A model generated the notes under the pieces. The model had not been told where the DNA came from. It made no database searches and saw nothing but the letters and a program-made list of their open reading frames with translations. Source: Chloranthus sessilifolius (lineage: Eukaryota; Streptophyta; Magnoliopsida; Chloranthales; Chloranthaceae). Taken from it: a stretch of DNA of 64,000 bases. This document shows, one piece after another, positions 42,917 to 55,512 of this stretch. How positions within the stretch are numbered: position 1 is the first letter of the stretch; every line of letters begins with the position of its first letter. The stretch covers positions 67,024,646-67,088,645 of the forward strand of contig CM037585.1 in the NCBI GenBank assembly GCA_021018995.1, in the 5' to 3' direction. Made by a program: the position numbers and the translations under genes.

Positions 42917-45095
42917 AAATCTTTATATTTTTTTTTCAAAACAAAACAAAGGTTAAAAATCTAAACTAATTTTGTACACTATCTAATTAGCTAAGTTAAC
43001 TAAGGTGGTCAAGGGGGTCATCACATAGTTGTTATGATTATCTAAAATTACCAATCTTTTATCCTTACTTTCCATCATTACAGTTATCGTTGATTAGAAC
43101 TCCAACAATTTCAATTCATAATAAGCAGGAGATGTATGCATTAGTGAAAAGTTTATTCTTCATAAATTTTTCAAAACTGCAGATTTAAAAAATACTTTCA
43201 TTCAAAAACTCATAATTGGCATACTCTAAAAAAGATATCAAAACTTTTTGGGTTTCTCACAATGTTATTTCAGAAAAATTCAGTCAAAGATAAAATTATC
43301 AATCTCATAGAAAATAATAATCTACTCTATTCATATGAATCCCTGTGCAATCCATAGTATCTATTTTTCATATCTCTACTAAGCTTATGCTTCTGTAAAT
43401 CGTAAATCAAAAAGGTCTTTCCTTCATGGGGCTTTGGGTTTCAAAAGGTGTCAAAGAAAGGTAGAAAAGGTTTCAAACTTTTTCTAAAAATTTAGCTCTT
43501 CTTCATCCTATCTTTTTAGCTTCTTCTTCTTTTCTTTTTAGTAAATATCCATGAATTGGATAACTTCTTCCCATTTTTTTATGTAAATCCCATTTCTTCA
43601 ATTTATCTGTAAAGTCGTATTTTACAATTTTTTCTTCTTTGAAAGCTTTTTGCTTAAAAATTGTAATCCTTCTTTTTCTTAAATCGTTTCTTTACGATTT
43701 TTCATTCCTTTCTCAAATTTTTTTATTTCTTCAATTGTACCCTCTTAAGCATTCCTCTTATCTGTTTTTACATTTTATTACTCCATCCAGTCCCTCTTCT
43801 TCCCTTCTTTTGCTTTCAAATATCTCAGAAAATATAAGGGTTAAAGGTTGAAAGCTTTGGGTAGTACATATGGTTAAGGGTTTATTAGATTTTTAGTATA
43901 AAGAAATTTGGTTTTGACTTCTAATATGGGTTCAAAAGATAAAATTTATTCTGGAATTTTGGCTTTTCGACTCTGATTTTAAAAAAGATTGCCTTAAATC
44001 ATCTTTACAATTTACTAGTATAGATGTATTTATTGCTTTGATATTTCTAACAGATAGTTATAGACAAAAAATCAGGTTATCATAGAATATTTTGATTCAA
44101 AATTCAACAATATGAGGTTTCATATTAGTATAGAAGCTCAAAGAAAAATTGACTTGAATAAAAACAGTCTCTCTCTGAATAAAAGAGGAAATATGGCTCA
44201 AAATCTCACTGGTTTATAATTTTGAAACTATAGTCTAAAATTTTGCAATTTAGATCAATCTATTATTTCAAACATCCATTCTAATACAGTGTTCAATGAG
44301 CTAAGCATGAATTGTACTGTTCTTTATTTTGATTATTGAACTCCTACTATAATGGATTATAAGTTTTCAAGATTTGTAATTTTTTCTATCTCCTATGCAA
44401 TGATCAACTGGAAAAAATATTCCAAAACAAACTAACTAAAACTAAAACTAAATGATTTACTGCTATACTACTATTATATAAAGAAATTGTGTATCCCCCT
44501 CCAAACTTAATTCGGACAATGCCCTCATTGGCACTCAAATAGGGGATACTTAAAATTATTTACTTAAAAATTATTACTATCTCTGATTGCTTACCAGCTG
44601 TGAAATTTTTTTTGTAAAGAATGTTTCCCCAAACTTAAGGAAAACAGAGTGGTTTTACTTCTCAGAGAAAAAAATAACAAAAATGTTAGTAACAATTACA
44701 CAGTTAGTGAAAAAAAAAAAAAAGTTAGTCAAAAAGAAAATTTCATATATTACTGAATATTTACAATGAACACGAAAAAGAAATATGACAGTAAAGAGGA
44801 AAACTAAAATAAAAACTAATTACATAAAAATATAAACCTAGGAAAAATCTAGACACACACTATCTTAGGTATCGACAACAGCGTCCGAGAGGATGTGTCG
44901 ATAAAGATTAGTCCTCGGCTTCTACCCGCTTGAATAGAGTCTCTCATTCCTTCCTACCAAAGGAGCATCCACTCCTTCATAGGGTTGCTACTCCAAAAGC
45001 TATCGAAACATGTCCCTTTGTCTTCCAACTTGCACTCCCTCAAACTGAGCACATCATAGGTCTTCCTCAGAAGAAATGCAATGCACAGCGGTGGT
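42917..45095 (-). other. AT-rich non-coding interior of element H
   Basis: No coding domain. Long T- and A-rich tracts. The stretch near 44500-44545 (GGCACTCAAATAGGGG, CCCTCATTGGCA) corresponds to 62370-62420 in E. The sequence beyond 44930 has no counterpart that I can place. Confidence 0.5.
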
Positions 45096-45404
45096 TGTTA
45101 AGTAGTGAAAAATGCCACTTTCTACACCTTTAAACCTGGCTTTTGCTAGTACCTAGAGTGTTTAGTAATTGTTTTTAAGTATATTTTGCAGTTGGGGATG
45201 AAATATAGAATAATGCATTTTTCCATGTAAAAATGCCAAAAATAGGACTTGGAACCATCTATTAGAACTGAGGCAAGAAGGGCCATGGTGTGATCGATCT
45301 TAGAGCATAACAGCAGCTTGAAGTGTGCTTGAAATGAAGGGAAGTTCCACCAATGCAGTTCTATGAACATGCCAGAAGAGGAACTCCTCAGCAGCAATGG
45401 AACC

Positions 45405-45990
45405 TATCAAATGGTGCATCAGCTGGAGCTACCTATCGAATGGAGCAAGAACTATTAACCTGTTGAAAGCTTCAAACATGCAGCTTGAACCTGTCGAACT
45501 CTTCACTCTTTCAACCTATCGAATGGATGTTGTAGCACAGTCATTGCACCTATCGAGTGTTGTAGTTGCTGAACCTGTCGAGCAATGCTTTGTACCTATT
45601 GAATCCTCTAAAGAACTGCCATGCATCCTATCGAATACAAGTCTCCCAACCTATCGAATGCATCAGCTATCAACCTATCGAATGCTTCAATCCAGCAACC
45701 TGTCGAAGGGTTCCTTGGACTGGAAGCTTCATCCTATTGAAATGCAGCAATATGAACCTATTGAATGGTTCACTTCAGCAACCTGCCGACCACTACCTTT
45801 AATCCTATCGAATGCTTAAAGAATGCAACAACAAGCAACCTATCGAGCACTTCATGTATTAACCCTGTCGATTGGTTCAAGCCTAGAGCTGAACCTGTCG
45901 AACTCTTCTATGAAGCTTCCAACTAATCCTATCGAGCAGTCCTCCAGCTTGCACTTATCGAATGTATCTGTTGAAGCCACAATCCTATCG
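45405..45990 (+). repeat. ACCTATCGAATG motif array, 5' LTR of B
   Basis: About 20 copies of CCTATCGA or CCTGTCGA, usually followed by ATG, ACT or GCA, with 15-45 base spacing, for example near 45430, 45496, 45521, 45549, 45629, 45650, 45676 and 45697. All are on the same strand. The array lies in U3, upstream of TATA. Confidence 0.9.
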
Positions 45991-46239
45991 ACAACTTGAG
46001 GTTGCAGCAACAAAAATCAATGGATGCCAGGGGCAAATTTGGGAACTCCAATACACAGGAAATTCTACACATGGGTGTGAACTAATTTTTGGCGAGGAAT
46101 AAATTAGCTTCAGCTGGGCACAAACAAAACCAGATCCCTATCTCTTCTCTGATTGGTTGAAATTCTCAAATAGGGATTCAGCTTAAACTGAAGTACTCTC
46201 TTCTGATTGCAATCCAAAGCACACGGATCACTGCAAATG

Positions 46240-46248
46240 TATAAATAG
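46240..46248 (+). promoter_or_regulatory. TATA box of element B 5' LTR
   Basis: TATAAATAG, conserved in the right LTR at 51696-51704 and identical to that of element G. Confidence 0.65.
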
Positions 46249-47387
46249 GACTCCTTTCTGCTATTTTTCTTCAGCAAGGAAAGTAGGAACAAAGGAATAG
46301 CCTGAGTTATCCTTAGCTCATTTAGGTTTAGTTTTAGGTTTTATTTTCCCCTTTTCTCTTCCCGCTTCTCTCTCTAATCCAGCCTTTTGGATTAGATCTA
46401 GGTAGCGGCTCAGATCTGGTTTGTAATTATAATTTTGGCATGAAGAAATGTGGATCGATGCACAAACTATTGATCTGGGAACAATGTTATTGTAAGTTGC
46501 TTTTGATTGAAGTAATAAATTGTTGATTTTAATGTTTAATTAAATCTAAAGATCTTGTGGTCCCATTAGATTCTCGATCGGCTCTTGTGTAGATGGGCCA
46601 AGCCTGCCACATCTCCGGTAGATCTCTTGATGATCATCTGATTTCCTTGGGTTTGATATGCCTGTGGGTGCCTGTGCCTGTGGCCTTGCATCCAAAGCAT
46701 CTGTAGTGATTATCTTGTTCTGATTGAAGCCATAATAATGGAAGAAATCTATTGAATGATTTGTGACCATTTAAGTGGATAGATCATAGCCTTAAGATCA
46801 ATCCAAACCCCTAGTCTAGATTGGATTCTTCTACCTTAAACCTTTGATTTGGATGAAATCCTAGGATGATCTATGACCATTAAAGTGGACAGATCATACC
46901 CTTAAGATCAGTCCAAGCCTTTTGTTTAGAGTGGATTCTTCTACCTTACACTTGAGCTTGTAGCCAAGTGAAGGACAACTGCAAATTAACATACCTTGAT
47001 CTATTTTGCAAAAGGAAACCAGGTCCTAGCCGTCTATTTCTCCCCATTTTATATTATATTTCATCATCCATCTTCCTCCATCTTTTAGATTTAGTTTTAT
47101 ATTTCAGTTTCATAAATTAGATCTAGTGACACCCAAAAAGCTCTCTTTTTGCTTAGAATTGCCAGATTTGTAGCCAGATCTGGAGGTCTACTATACACCT
47201 TCTAGGTTTAGATCACTACTCTCTGTGGGACAAACTCTTACTTATTAAAACTTGCTACAAAGGGCCCTGTATCTTGCAGGTCTAGGATATTTTAGATGTG
47301 CTGAATTCATCCTCTGTTTTACTTTGTTTCTATTTTGCTTTTATCATTACATAAACAATCAACACCTAAAATTCCCCAACAAGTTTT

Positions 47388-47406
47388 TGGCACCGTTGCC
47401 GGGGAG
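47388..47406 (+). other. Primer-binding site of element B (tRNA-Asp type)
   Basis: TGGCACCGTTGCCGGGGAG six bases after the LTR end, the same spacing as in G. One change from the usual TGGCGCC. Confidence 0.85.
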
Positions 47407-50352
47407 TTTTGATCTAGATAGTAGATTTGAGATTTTCATTTTTATAGATCTGATTTTTATCTGGTAGATCTGAGTTTTTCATTTTTTATAGATATGATTT
47501 TTTATTGCTGATTAGTTTTTAAAATTTTAGAGTGCATTCCACTTATTTGATTAAATGTCTATTGCAATTTTTGTATAGAAAACTTGTTTTACTGCAACAG
47601 AATTTCTGATTTTTCTGAGTTTTTATTTTCTGTCTTCTAGATGCTAGAATAAATGCTGCTCTAGCCTTTTGCATTTTTGCAGAAATGAGGCTACAGTTTG
47701 AGTTTTTCTTTGTGTTTTTGTCAATATGCTTGAATAAGGTACTGCTGCAGTTGTTGAATTTTTACAGATCTGGAGCAGCTGCCAAATGAGGAGCAAATGG
47801 ATTGCAGCGGAGCAAATTTGCTTGAGTTTGCATCCCCTTCTCCTTTGCATTCATTTTCTACTTTCAAATTCTTTTGACCAGCAGTTTTGCTGTGTTTACT
47901 CTCATTCAAATTTTTGTAAAACTCAACAAAACCAAATAAAAAATAGAAGAAAATGAAAACACAAATAAAAATTTCTGTTTCTTATTATTTTTCAGCAATA
48001 GTAAATAAAGGCTCTTGTTGAGCCCCGGTTGATCCAAAATTAAAAAAAAAAAAAGAAAATTATAAAAACATAAAATTATCTTCAGATGGGCTATTTTTCT
48101 TTGTTTTTATTCATTTTTCCCATTTGAACCTGCTGAGATCTTGGTTTTTCATTTTGAGGAATCATGTAGGATAATGAGCAGTTGATCATATGTTGTTTTG
48201 AATATTTAATGGAGCCACTGATTTTATTTTCCTTCGAGATTTCTTCACCATTAAATGGATCTCAACTGTATGAATCCTGCTTTTAATGTGTGCTCCAATG
48301 CTTCATTATTTAGAAATTCTTTTTGATTCATACACATCATCAACAAAGGGGTAAGCCTTATGAATCTTGCTTTTCACTGCATGTTAGTACTACTGATCAT
48401 TTTTAAAATCACTTAGATTCATAAGTAGCTGATTAGCTCAGGCTCTTGGGCTGAGGGGATTTATGATTTGGTATTAGGATTTTCGGTTTTAGGAATTTTA
48501 GTTTCAAATTCTGTTTTTAGATCGCTGATTTTTCCTTCTTAGGTTAATTGGTCCTAGTTTTACTGATTTTCTACTTTTTTTTTCTGTGATTATAGTTAGT
48601 TTCTAACTTTGTTTTCCTATTTTTTATATACAACTTTGTTTTTGTATTAATATTTTTCGGTTTTTGTAGCTTTGTATTTAGTTCCTTACTTTGTTTTTAC
48701 TATTTTTCTGTTATTAGCATTAGTTCCCTTTCATTTTCATAGTAGTTTTAGCAGTAATTTCTTGCATTTATATAGCATTTTTTCAATTTTCTTGCTCATA
48801 TATTCAGTTTTGTTTTTTTTTTTTTCTGCTACACATAGCTGCAATTTTTCTACTTAGTTTTTCTTTCTTGTTTACCCGGTTGCCCCTAGTTTCTCATTGT
48901 GTAGAACATTGAGGACAATGTTCATCTTAGGTTTGGGGGTATGGCAGGTGTGCCAATGAAAATGAGTTAATGCTAGTGCAGCTATGTTGAAAAAGTTTTT
49001 GAAAATAAAGTGATTTCCCACCTGATTTTTGGAGAAGAGGAAATTAAAAACTTTTTAAAAACTGAAATGAGCTATATTTTTAACATTTTTCATGAAGCAA
49101 ATGTCAAGAATTTTCAAAATTTGATGTTTAGTGAACCTAAAAGGAGAGAAAACTATGAGGATACACCCCAGAAAATTTGATGGAAGGCCATACCCAGTGA
49201 GATTTGGGCCTGAAAATTTTTTCTTGAAGAGTGTCTTGGCAATTTTTTCTGCTCTACGGACTTATTGGATCTAGTTTTGATCACTAGAAGTTAGGCAAAT
49301 CCAAATTAAAACAGCTTGACAGCATTCATGACATTGAAGACATGAAGTAAGGCTATCCCTTGGACAGTTTCAGCTTAAAATGTCCCACCTTTGAACTGCC
49401 CTTGATACACACCATTTGAGCCTTTAAAATCCCAACTTTTCTTTGATAAAAAATTAGAAAATTTGAACCCAAAACCCCTTGGCCTGTTTCAGTTCACCCT
49501 TGATCTCAGAAGTTAGAAAATAGAAGAAGTGAGGTTAGAGGAGTAAGGTTTAAAATTTGGTTGAGTAAGAGGAAAGCACATTTGGTGGTGTTGTGGCATT
49601 CCAGCCCATAAAAATTAAAAAAAAAAAAAGAAAAAAACCGAAAAATAAAACAAAAGAAAAGAAAAGTCACTTCATTTGAAAATCTACAAGAACATAAGAA
49701 GTTGATGAAGCTGATCACTTTAAGTCTGCAAATTCAAAAAGAAAATGAAGATGTGATGAAATGAAGAAGGTTGAGTTGCAAATCACCTCCTTTCTTCTAC
49801 TGATTTCTCAATTTGAATCCTTTTTACCCTTTTATTCTTTGTAGAACTTCACCCATAAGCCATATTATAACCCAATAAAAAGACTTTGCTGATTTGAAAT
49901 AGATTTAGCTGTCATGTGGAGACAAGGATTTGTTTGATCTATCGTGAAGAAAATTAGAAAATTTTAAAAATTAGAGCACTGCATATGCTCATGCTTGCAG
50001 TCCTATTTGAGGTTTGCAACTGCTCTTGAGCTGTGTGAAATGATGCACCCTTCTATTTTTGTTTTGAGTGAACAGCCCTGGTAAGACTTGGGTCTGAAAT
50101 CTGGTTTGTCTGGGGCATTATCAAAACAGAATTCTTAAATTAAAGGTGAACTTCGTATTAATTTTTATGCATAAGTCTTTGACATGAACTGATTGATAAT
50201 GAAGGAACTACAACAAAATTTCAGGTTTTGAACTGGTGCTTTTTCTGCTAAAAATATCCTCTAAAACTGAATGGACATGGTGTGGAATTTATTTTATTTC
50301 CCTTAAACTCTATTTTAACCTGTTGCATTAGTGTTAATTGATTTTATTGAAG
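47407..50352 (+). other. Non-coding interior of element B
   Basis: Only chance ORFs (60-70 aa, no domains). About 49200-50300 matches the 3' interior of G (18300-19200, opposite strand). T-rich tracts dominate 48500-48850. A GTTGAGCCCCGGTTGATCC stretch lies near 48015. Confidence 0.75.
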
Positions 50353-50546
50353 AAGTTTGTGGGTACCTTCACTGAAAACCCTTAGGAGACTCCACTCCTC
50401 CACTAGGGATCACCTAAGGGTTTAAAAGGCTTGGTGCATGTGCCAAATGCACCCGTGTTCCCTACAAAAGTGGCATTTAATTTCGTAGGTTAGTTGCTTT
50501 AAATTTCACTTTGCTCGAGGACTAGCAGGGGTTAGGTTTGGGGGTG
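50353..50546 (+). other. Pre-PPT module and polypurine tract of element B
   Basis: Module 50353-50482 (GTACCTTCACTGAAAACCCT, CCTCCACTAGGGATCACCTA, CCCTACAAAAGTGGCATTTA) and polypurine tract GGTTAGGTTTGGGGGTG ending at 50546. Nearest relatives are the copies at 265-455 and in G. Confidence 0.85.
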
Positions 50547-52823
50547 TGTTAAGTAGTGAAAAATGACACTTTCTACACCTTAAAAACTTGCTTTTGCTAG
50601 TACCTAGAGTGTTTACTAATTGTTTTTAAGTATATTTTGCAGTTAGGGATGAAATATAGAATAATGCAGTTTTCCCATGTAAAAATGCCAAAAAGAGGAC
50701 TTGGAACCATCTATTAGAACTGAGGCAAGAAGGGCCATGGTGTGATCGATCTTAGAGCAGAACAACAGCTTGAAGTGTTCTTGAAATGAAGAGAAGCTCC
50801 ACCAATGTAGCTCTATGAACATGCCAGCGGAGGAACTTCTCAGTAGCAATGGAACCTATCGAATGGTGCATCAGCTAGAGCTACATTACGAATGGAGCAA
50901 GGCCTATTAACTTGTCGAAAGCTTCAAACATGCAGCTTGAACCTGTCGAACTCTTCACTATTTCAACCTATAGAATGGTTGCTGTAGCACAGTCATTGCA
51001 CCTATCTAGTGTTGTAGTTGCTGAACCTGTCAAACAATGCTTTGTATCTATTGAATCCTTTGAAGAACTGCCATGCATCCTATCAAATACAAGTCTCCTA
51101 ACCTATCGAATGCATCAGCTATCAACCTATCGAATGGGTCAATCCAGCAACCTGTCGAAGGGGTCCTTGGACTGCAACCTTCATCCTATCGAAATGCAAC
51201 AATATGAACCTATCGAATGGTTCACTTCAGCAACCTACCGACCACTACCTTTAAACCTATCGAATGCTTAAAGAATGCAACAGCAAGCAACCTATCGAGC
51301 ACTTCATGCATTAACCCTGTCGATCGGTTCAAGGCTGGAGCTGAACCTGTCGAACTCTTCTATGAAGCTTCCAGCTGATCCTATCGAGCAGTCCCCCGGC
51401 TTGCACCTATCGAATGCATCTGCTGAAGCCACAATCCTGTCGACAGCTTGAGGTTGCAGCAGCAAAAATCAAGGGACGGCAGGGGCAAATCTGGGAACTC
51501 CAATGCACAAGAAATTCTACACATGGGTGTGAACTAATTTTTAGCGGGGAATAAATTAGCTTCAACTGGGCATAAACAAAACTAGATTCCTATCTCTTCT
51601 CTGATTGGTTGAAATTCTTAAACAGAGATTAAGCTTAAACTAAAATCCTCTCTTCTGATTGGCTGCAATCTAAAGCACACAGATCACTGCAAATGTATAA
51701 ATAGAACTCCTTTCTGCTATTTTTCTTCAGCAAGGAAAGTAGGAATAAAGGAATAGCTTGAGTTATCCTTAGCTCATTTAGGTTTAGTTTTTGGTTTTAT
51801 TTTCCCCTTTTCTCTTCCCCCTTCTCTCTCTAATCCAGCCTGTTGGATTAGATCTAGGTAGCGGCTCATATCTGGTTTGTAATTGTAATTTTGGCATGAA
51901 GAAATGTGGATCGATGTACAAACTACAAATTTGGGAACAATATTTTTGTAAGTTGCTTTTGATTGAAGAAATAAATTGTTGATTTTAATGCTTAATTAAA
52001 TATAAAGATCTTTTGGTCCCATTAGATTCTCGATCGGCTCTTGTGTAGATGGGCCAAGCCTGCCACATCTCCAGTAGATCTCTTGATGACCATCTGATTT
52101 CCCTGGGTTTGATATGCATGTGGGTGACTGTGCCTGTGGCCTTACATCCACAACATCTGTAGTGATTATCTTGTTCTGATTGAAGTCATCAGAATGGAGG
52201 AAATCTATTGGATGATCTATGACCATTTAAGTGGACAGATCATAGCCTTAAGATCAATCCAAACCCCTGGTCTAGATTGGATTCTTCTACCTTAAATTTT
52301 TGATTTGGATGAAATCCCTAGGATGATCTGTGACCATTAAAGTGGACAAATTATACCCTTAAGATCAGTCCAAGCGTTTGGTTTAGAGTGGATTCTTCTA
52401 CCTCGCACTTGAGCTTCTAGCCAAGTGAAGGACAGCTGCAAATTCACATACCTTGATATGTTTGCAAAAGGAAACTAGGTCCTAGCTGTCTATTTCCCCC
52501 CATTTTATATTTTATTTCACCATCCATTTTTCTCCATCTTTTAGATTTAGGTTTATATTTCAGTTTCATAAATTTGATCTAGTGACACCCGAAAAGCTCT
52601 CTTTCTTCTTAGAATTGCCATATCTGGAGGTCTACTATACACATTCTAGGTTTAGATCACTACTCCCTGTGGGACAAACTCTTACTTATTAAAACTTGCT
52701 ACAAAGGACCCCGTATCTTGCAGGTCTAAGATATTTTAGATGTGCTGAATCCATCCTCTGTTTTACTTTGTTTCTATTTTGCTTTTATCATTACACAAAT
52801 AATCAGCACCTAAAATTCCCCAA
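50547..52823 (+). repeat. 3' LTR of element B
   Basis: Aligns with 45096-47381. Its motif array is at about 50857-51450 and its TATA box at 51696. Several array motifs are altered here at CpG, for example CTATAGAATGG and CTGTCAAACA against TATCGAATGG and CTGTCGAGCA in the left LTR. It ends around CCCCAA at 52823. Confidence 0.9.
50857..51450 (+). repeat. ACCTATCGAATG motif array, 3' LTR of B
   Basis: Same order and spacing as in the 5' LTR. At least two motifs lost the CpG (TATAGA, TGTCAA) and a few gained it. Confidence 0.9.
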
Positions 52824-53640
52824 TGATTCTGTGAAGTGTGGGGAAGTGAACACATTTTCTTATCACCCTTCACCTATACTGCTCCCTTGCGAAGACTATG
52901 TGAAGAGAATGTACACAGTTGACAAGGAAAGTATAAGCAATGGAGAAGGGGGGCGAGGGATGGCTCAACCCACCATCATCATATAGGATCTCGCATTTGG
53001 GGTGGGTTGTGATGCTATAAAGGTTAGGAAGTGGGAGAAAATGAGGTCTTGAGATGTGATGTCGAATTTGGGTTAGGTTTAGGGTGAATGGTAGTCTAGG
53101 TGGATGATTCAACATCTTTAATAGGTCACTGGCACTTCAGATTTTTTACTCTTTGTTCTGTAGCCAGGAGCTCAGCTCTATGTATTTCAAGAATTCTATC
53201 AAGTTGCTTACTGAAATCGCTCTGTTTGGTTTCTTTCACCATTAGGGTTAGGGTATGAAGGGAAGATGAAAGAGATGAGTTTTTGGGAAGGCGAAGGCTG
53301 GTTTTATAGGGAGGGGAAGGGTTCACGTGTCAAGGTATGGGCTTATAGGCTTGGGTGGTTGGCAAGTGGAGATATTGAATGTGATGTGTGTCCGCTTCCT
53401 CTATGAATTAAATGGGTTTGAGTTCAAATGTAACTGATAAGATCGATCACTGCAATCACCTGTTCCCCAAAATTGTCATTTGTAGTTCTGTAGAACGAAA
53501 GTGAAATACTCTATGACGCTTCAAATCATACTCTCTACGATTTGACTTTACGAATCACGAGAAATCATAGATCCATACAAGTAACTGATTATGACCATAC
53601 ATAAGAGACTTTATGATTGAGTGTACTTGTGCATACTTGT
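52824..53640 (-). mobile_element. Probable continuation of element H, with small-ORF region
   Basis: Lies on the far side of element B from the 3' part of H. On the minus strand a CCCTATAAAACC box (about 53299-53310) precedes a short ORF, an arrangement that parallels element E, a relative of H. Sequence 53330-53640 has no recognised content. Confidence 0.4.
53126..53242 (-). CDS. Small coiled-coil-like ORF (38 aa) of element H
   Basis: ATG at 53242 (MVKETKQSDFSKQLDRILEI), rich in charged residues with a heptad-like pattern, ending KNLKCQ. A TATAAAA box lies about 60 bases upstream on the same strand with a CT-rich leader between. Element E has a comparable ORF and spacing (61713). Sequence identity between the two peptides is weak, so a shared origin is only suggested. 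It may be the broken start of a longer ORF. Function unknown. Confidence 0.3.
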   Translation of the reverse strand: MVKETKQSDFSKQLDRILEIHRAELLATEQRVKNLKCQ

Positions 53641-53646
53641 GCACAA

Positions 53647-53760
53647 TTGCGCGAGCGAGTTGGAAAACTCGCGCGGGCAAGGTACCTTTAGAAAATAGGC
53701 CAAAGAATGTTGAATACAGTCGCTTGTGAGAGTTTGGAAAGTCACTCGCACGACTGTGAC
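53647..53760 (+). repeat. GTCGCGCGAG motif array, 5' LTR of D
   Basis: GCGCGAGCGAGTT, ACTCGCGCGGGC, AGTCGCTTGTGAG, AGTCACTCGCACGACTG. The 3' LTR has the fuller version at 59205-59345, where GCGCGAGTT and AACTCGCGC form a perfect nine-base stem around GGAA. Confidence 0.75.
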
Positions 53761-54362
53761 TGAAGGACTAGCACTGTCACAATATTTTAGCCGTAACTTT
53801 CTACTATGAAGTAGGAATTATGCCATTCTTTAGGTGTTGGAAAGAGGACGACTTTTAAAACTTTTATGAATTAACCAACTCCTGAATCAAATGTTTTGAC
53901 GCAAAATTGAGTGGAAAGCAGGATCAAGTTGTAAGTTAGCATGAACTTGCCCATTTTCACCTCGATTTTGAGAAAATACTTAAATATGTCTAAGTTATTA
54001 GTAATTAAGGTCAATCCTTAATACATCATATATTTATGATGTAGATTGAGGGCAGGAAGCCATCAATAAGACTTTATTTTGATTCGCACAACTTTGAGGT
54101 TAAGGTAGGGAAAATCCACCATCTAATTGAATTTTTTATTTTTATTCATAGATAATGTGATATAAATGAATGATTTGTAACAGTTTTAGAAAATACGAAA
54201 GTTTTGAAGTATGAATTTGTAATTGAATGCATATGTGTGTTCATTCTATTTATGTATCGGTTTCCATTCTGAATCCATTTGTGTTCCATTTTGTTTTTGA
54301 ATCCGTATATGTTTCCGCTTGGAATTTGAATTGGAAACTGTGTGAATCTGAAATCAAGTGGC

Positions 54363-54720
54363 AAAGAGGGGTTGAGTCCCTAGGTTTTTTACTTTGTTTC
54401 TGCTATGGGATGCTTTGGCCCAATGATATGTTATGTTTCATGATATGTTCTAACTCCGATATGTTTTATTCCCCGCACACCAGATGCCTATGTTATTGTG
54501 CTTTGGTTATCCTTTCTATGCAAAGAGCGGTTGAGTCCCTAAGGTTACGACCTTGTTTCCGCTATGGGATGCTTTGGCCTTCTGATATATATATGTTATG
54601 TTCCCCGCTTACGAAATGATTCGATTCTACTTTGTGTGCACAGAGGGGTTGAGTCCCCGATATTTTTGACCTCGTTCCTACTATGGGATGTTTTGACTTT
54701 CGGATATATATGTTATCTTC
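54363..54720 (+). repeat. Three GGGGTTGAGTCCC units in LTR of D
   Basis: Each unit begins GCAAAGAGGGGTTGAGTCCC and continues through a GGGATGCTTTGG stretch and AT-rich TATGTT runs. Units start near 54363, 54521 and 54639. The same three are in the 3' LTR (about 59950, 60109 and 60227). Confidence 0.8.
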
Positions 54721-55270
54721 CTTGATACATTCTCATTTCTTGTATGCTTCGATTTGATGATATATTTGCTCCGTTTTGTTATGTTCGCATCATGATATGT
54801 CTCCATTTCTAACATGTTTCTGTTTTGATATATTCTACTTCTGATTTGCTTCTGTTTCCAGTCATGTTTTATTTTTGATAAGTATCCTTGTTTTTCAGAT
54901 ATATTATGTTCTCGATATGTATCTATTTTTTTATATGTGCTGTTCTGATCTATGTTCATCTTCGATATGCTCTATTTTTCGCTTCGCTTTGTTTTGAAAA
55001 TGAAAATATATTATTTGCAACTCTGTTTGATATGAAATATTTTTGAAAATTCTATCACTGAACCTATTCATTTCAATGATAAGATGTGAATTGTGTTTAA
55101 ATTTCTTCTACTAAGCTTAGTCTGTTAGCTCACCCCAACTATACATCACAGGTGCAGATCAGGATTGGGCTTGAAGAGGATCCTGCAAATCATTAATTTT
55201 GAACTTTAGACTTGGTATATTCACGAAACTTAGTAGAATTAGAATTTGTATTGTATATACATTTTGTACG

Positions 55271-55305
55271 CCACTGTTTAGGTGATGGTCGGCCAGCACC
55301 GGTGG
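55271..55305 (+). other. LTR 3' hairpin of element D
   Basis: CCAC, then GGTGATGG (55281-55288), TCGG, CCAGCACC, then GTGG: the same nested stem as in C, about 205 bases from the LTR end. The 3' LTR copy (60870-60889) is decayed. Confidence 0.65.
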
Positions 55306-55512
55306 TTTTAAATTTGTTAGGCCACTGTTTAGTATAGAAAAGAAATCTTTAGTTCTGCCAAATGTACATCTGCTTTGATTTTCGAAATGTGTGTGTAGAT
55401 GTACCAAGTAAATTCAGTATTCGGATCGTGAATGCAACCCGAGGGTCTGACTTTTTCGAGTATCCGTATTTTAAGAAAGAAAAATGTGTCGAGAAAATCG
55501 GATTGTCATAGT

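Larger units (their letters stand above)
41219..45095 (-). mobile_element. Element H, 3' part (Athila-like, minus strand)
   Basis: 3' LTR at 41219-42720, PPT at about 42721-42735, the pre-PPT module at 42797-42916 and an AT-rich non-coding interior. Its interior matches 62030-64000 (element E) in the opposite orientation, for example TCTAGATTTTTCCTAGGTTT and CCAATGAGGGCATT. It is interrupted at 45095 by element B and probably continues at 52823-53640. Confidence 0.65.
45096..47381 (+). repeat. 5' LTR of element B
   Basis: TGTTAAGTAGTGAAAAATGC to CCCCAACA, 2286 bp, aligned with 50547-52823. TATAAATAG at 46240-46248 follows the motif array. A GATCATAGCCTTAAGATCA phrase occurs twice (about 46785 and 46890). 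Confidence 0.9.
45096..52823 (+). mobile_element. Element B: non-coding LTR retrotransposon (LARD-like)
   Basis: Two LTRs of about 2.28 kb flank a 3.17-kb interior with PBS and PPT but no gag or pol. The tRNA-Asp-type PBS, LTR start, PPT and the 3' kilobase of the interior match the coding Athila element G. It is therefore best read as a deletion derivative that depends on Athila proteins in trans. I could not find a matching target duplication (GTGGT on the left), and the last bases of the right LTR differ. Confidence 0.82.
53641..55510 (+). repeat. 5' LTR of element D, 5'-truncated
   Basis: Aligns with about 59205-60900 of the 3' LTR. The first kilobase is missing. Ends GGATTGTCATA at the PBS. 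Contains a GCGCGAGTTGG hairpin motif (53648-53675), three diverged GGTTGAGTCCC units (from about 54363, 54521 and 54639) and the terminal hairpin (55271-55305). Confidence 0.8.

Noticed and set aside
45397-45819. 140-aa ORF with repeated LSN/PIE phrases in the LTR of B
   Set aside because: It is created by the CCTATCGAATG motif array, and the partner LTR breaks it differently. No promoter or family evidence supports it as a protein.
54681-54959. 92-aa Asn/Lys/Tyr-rich minus-strand ORF inside the LTR of D
   Set aside because: It is the antisense reading of TATGTTCT-type low-complexity repeats and is absent as an ORF in the partner LTR.
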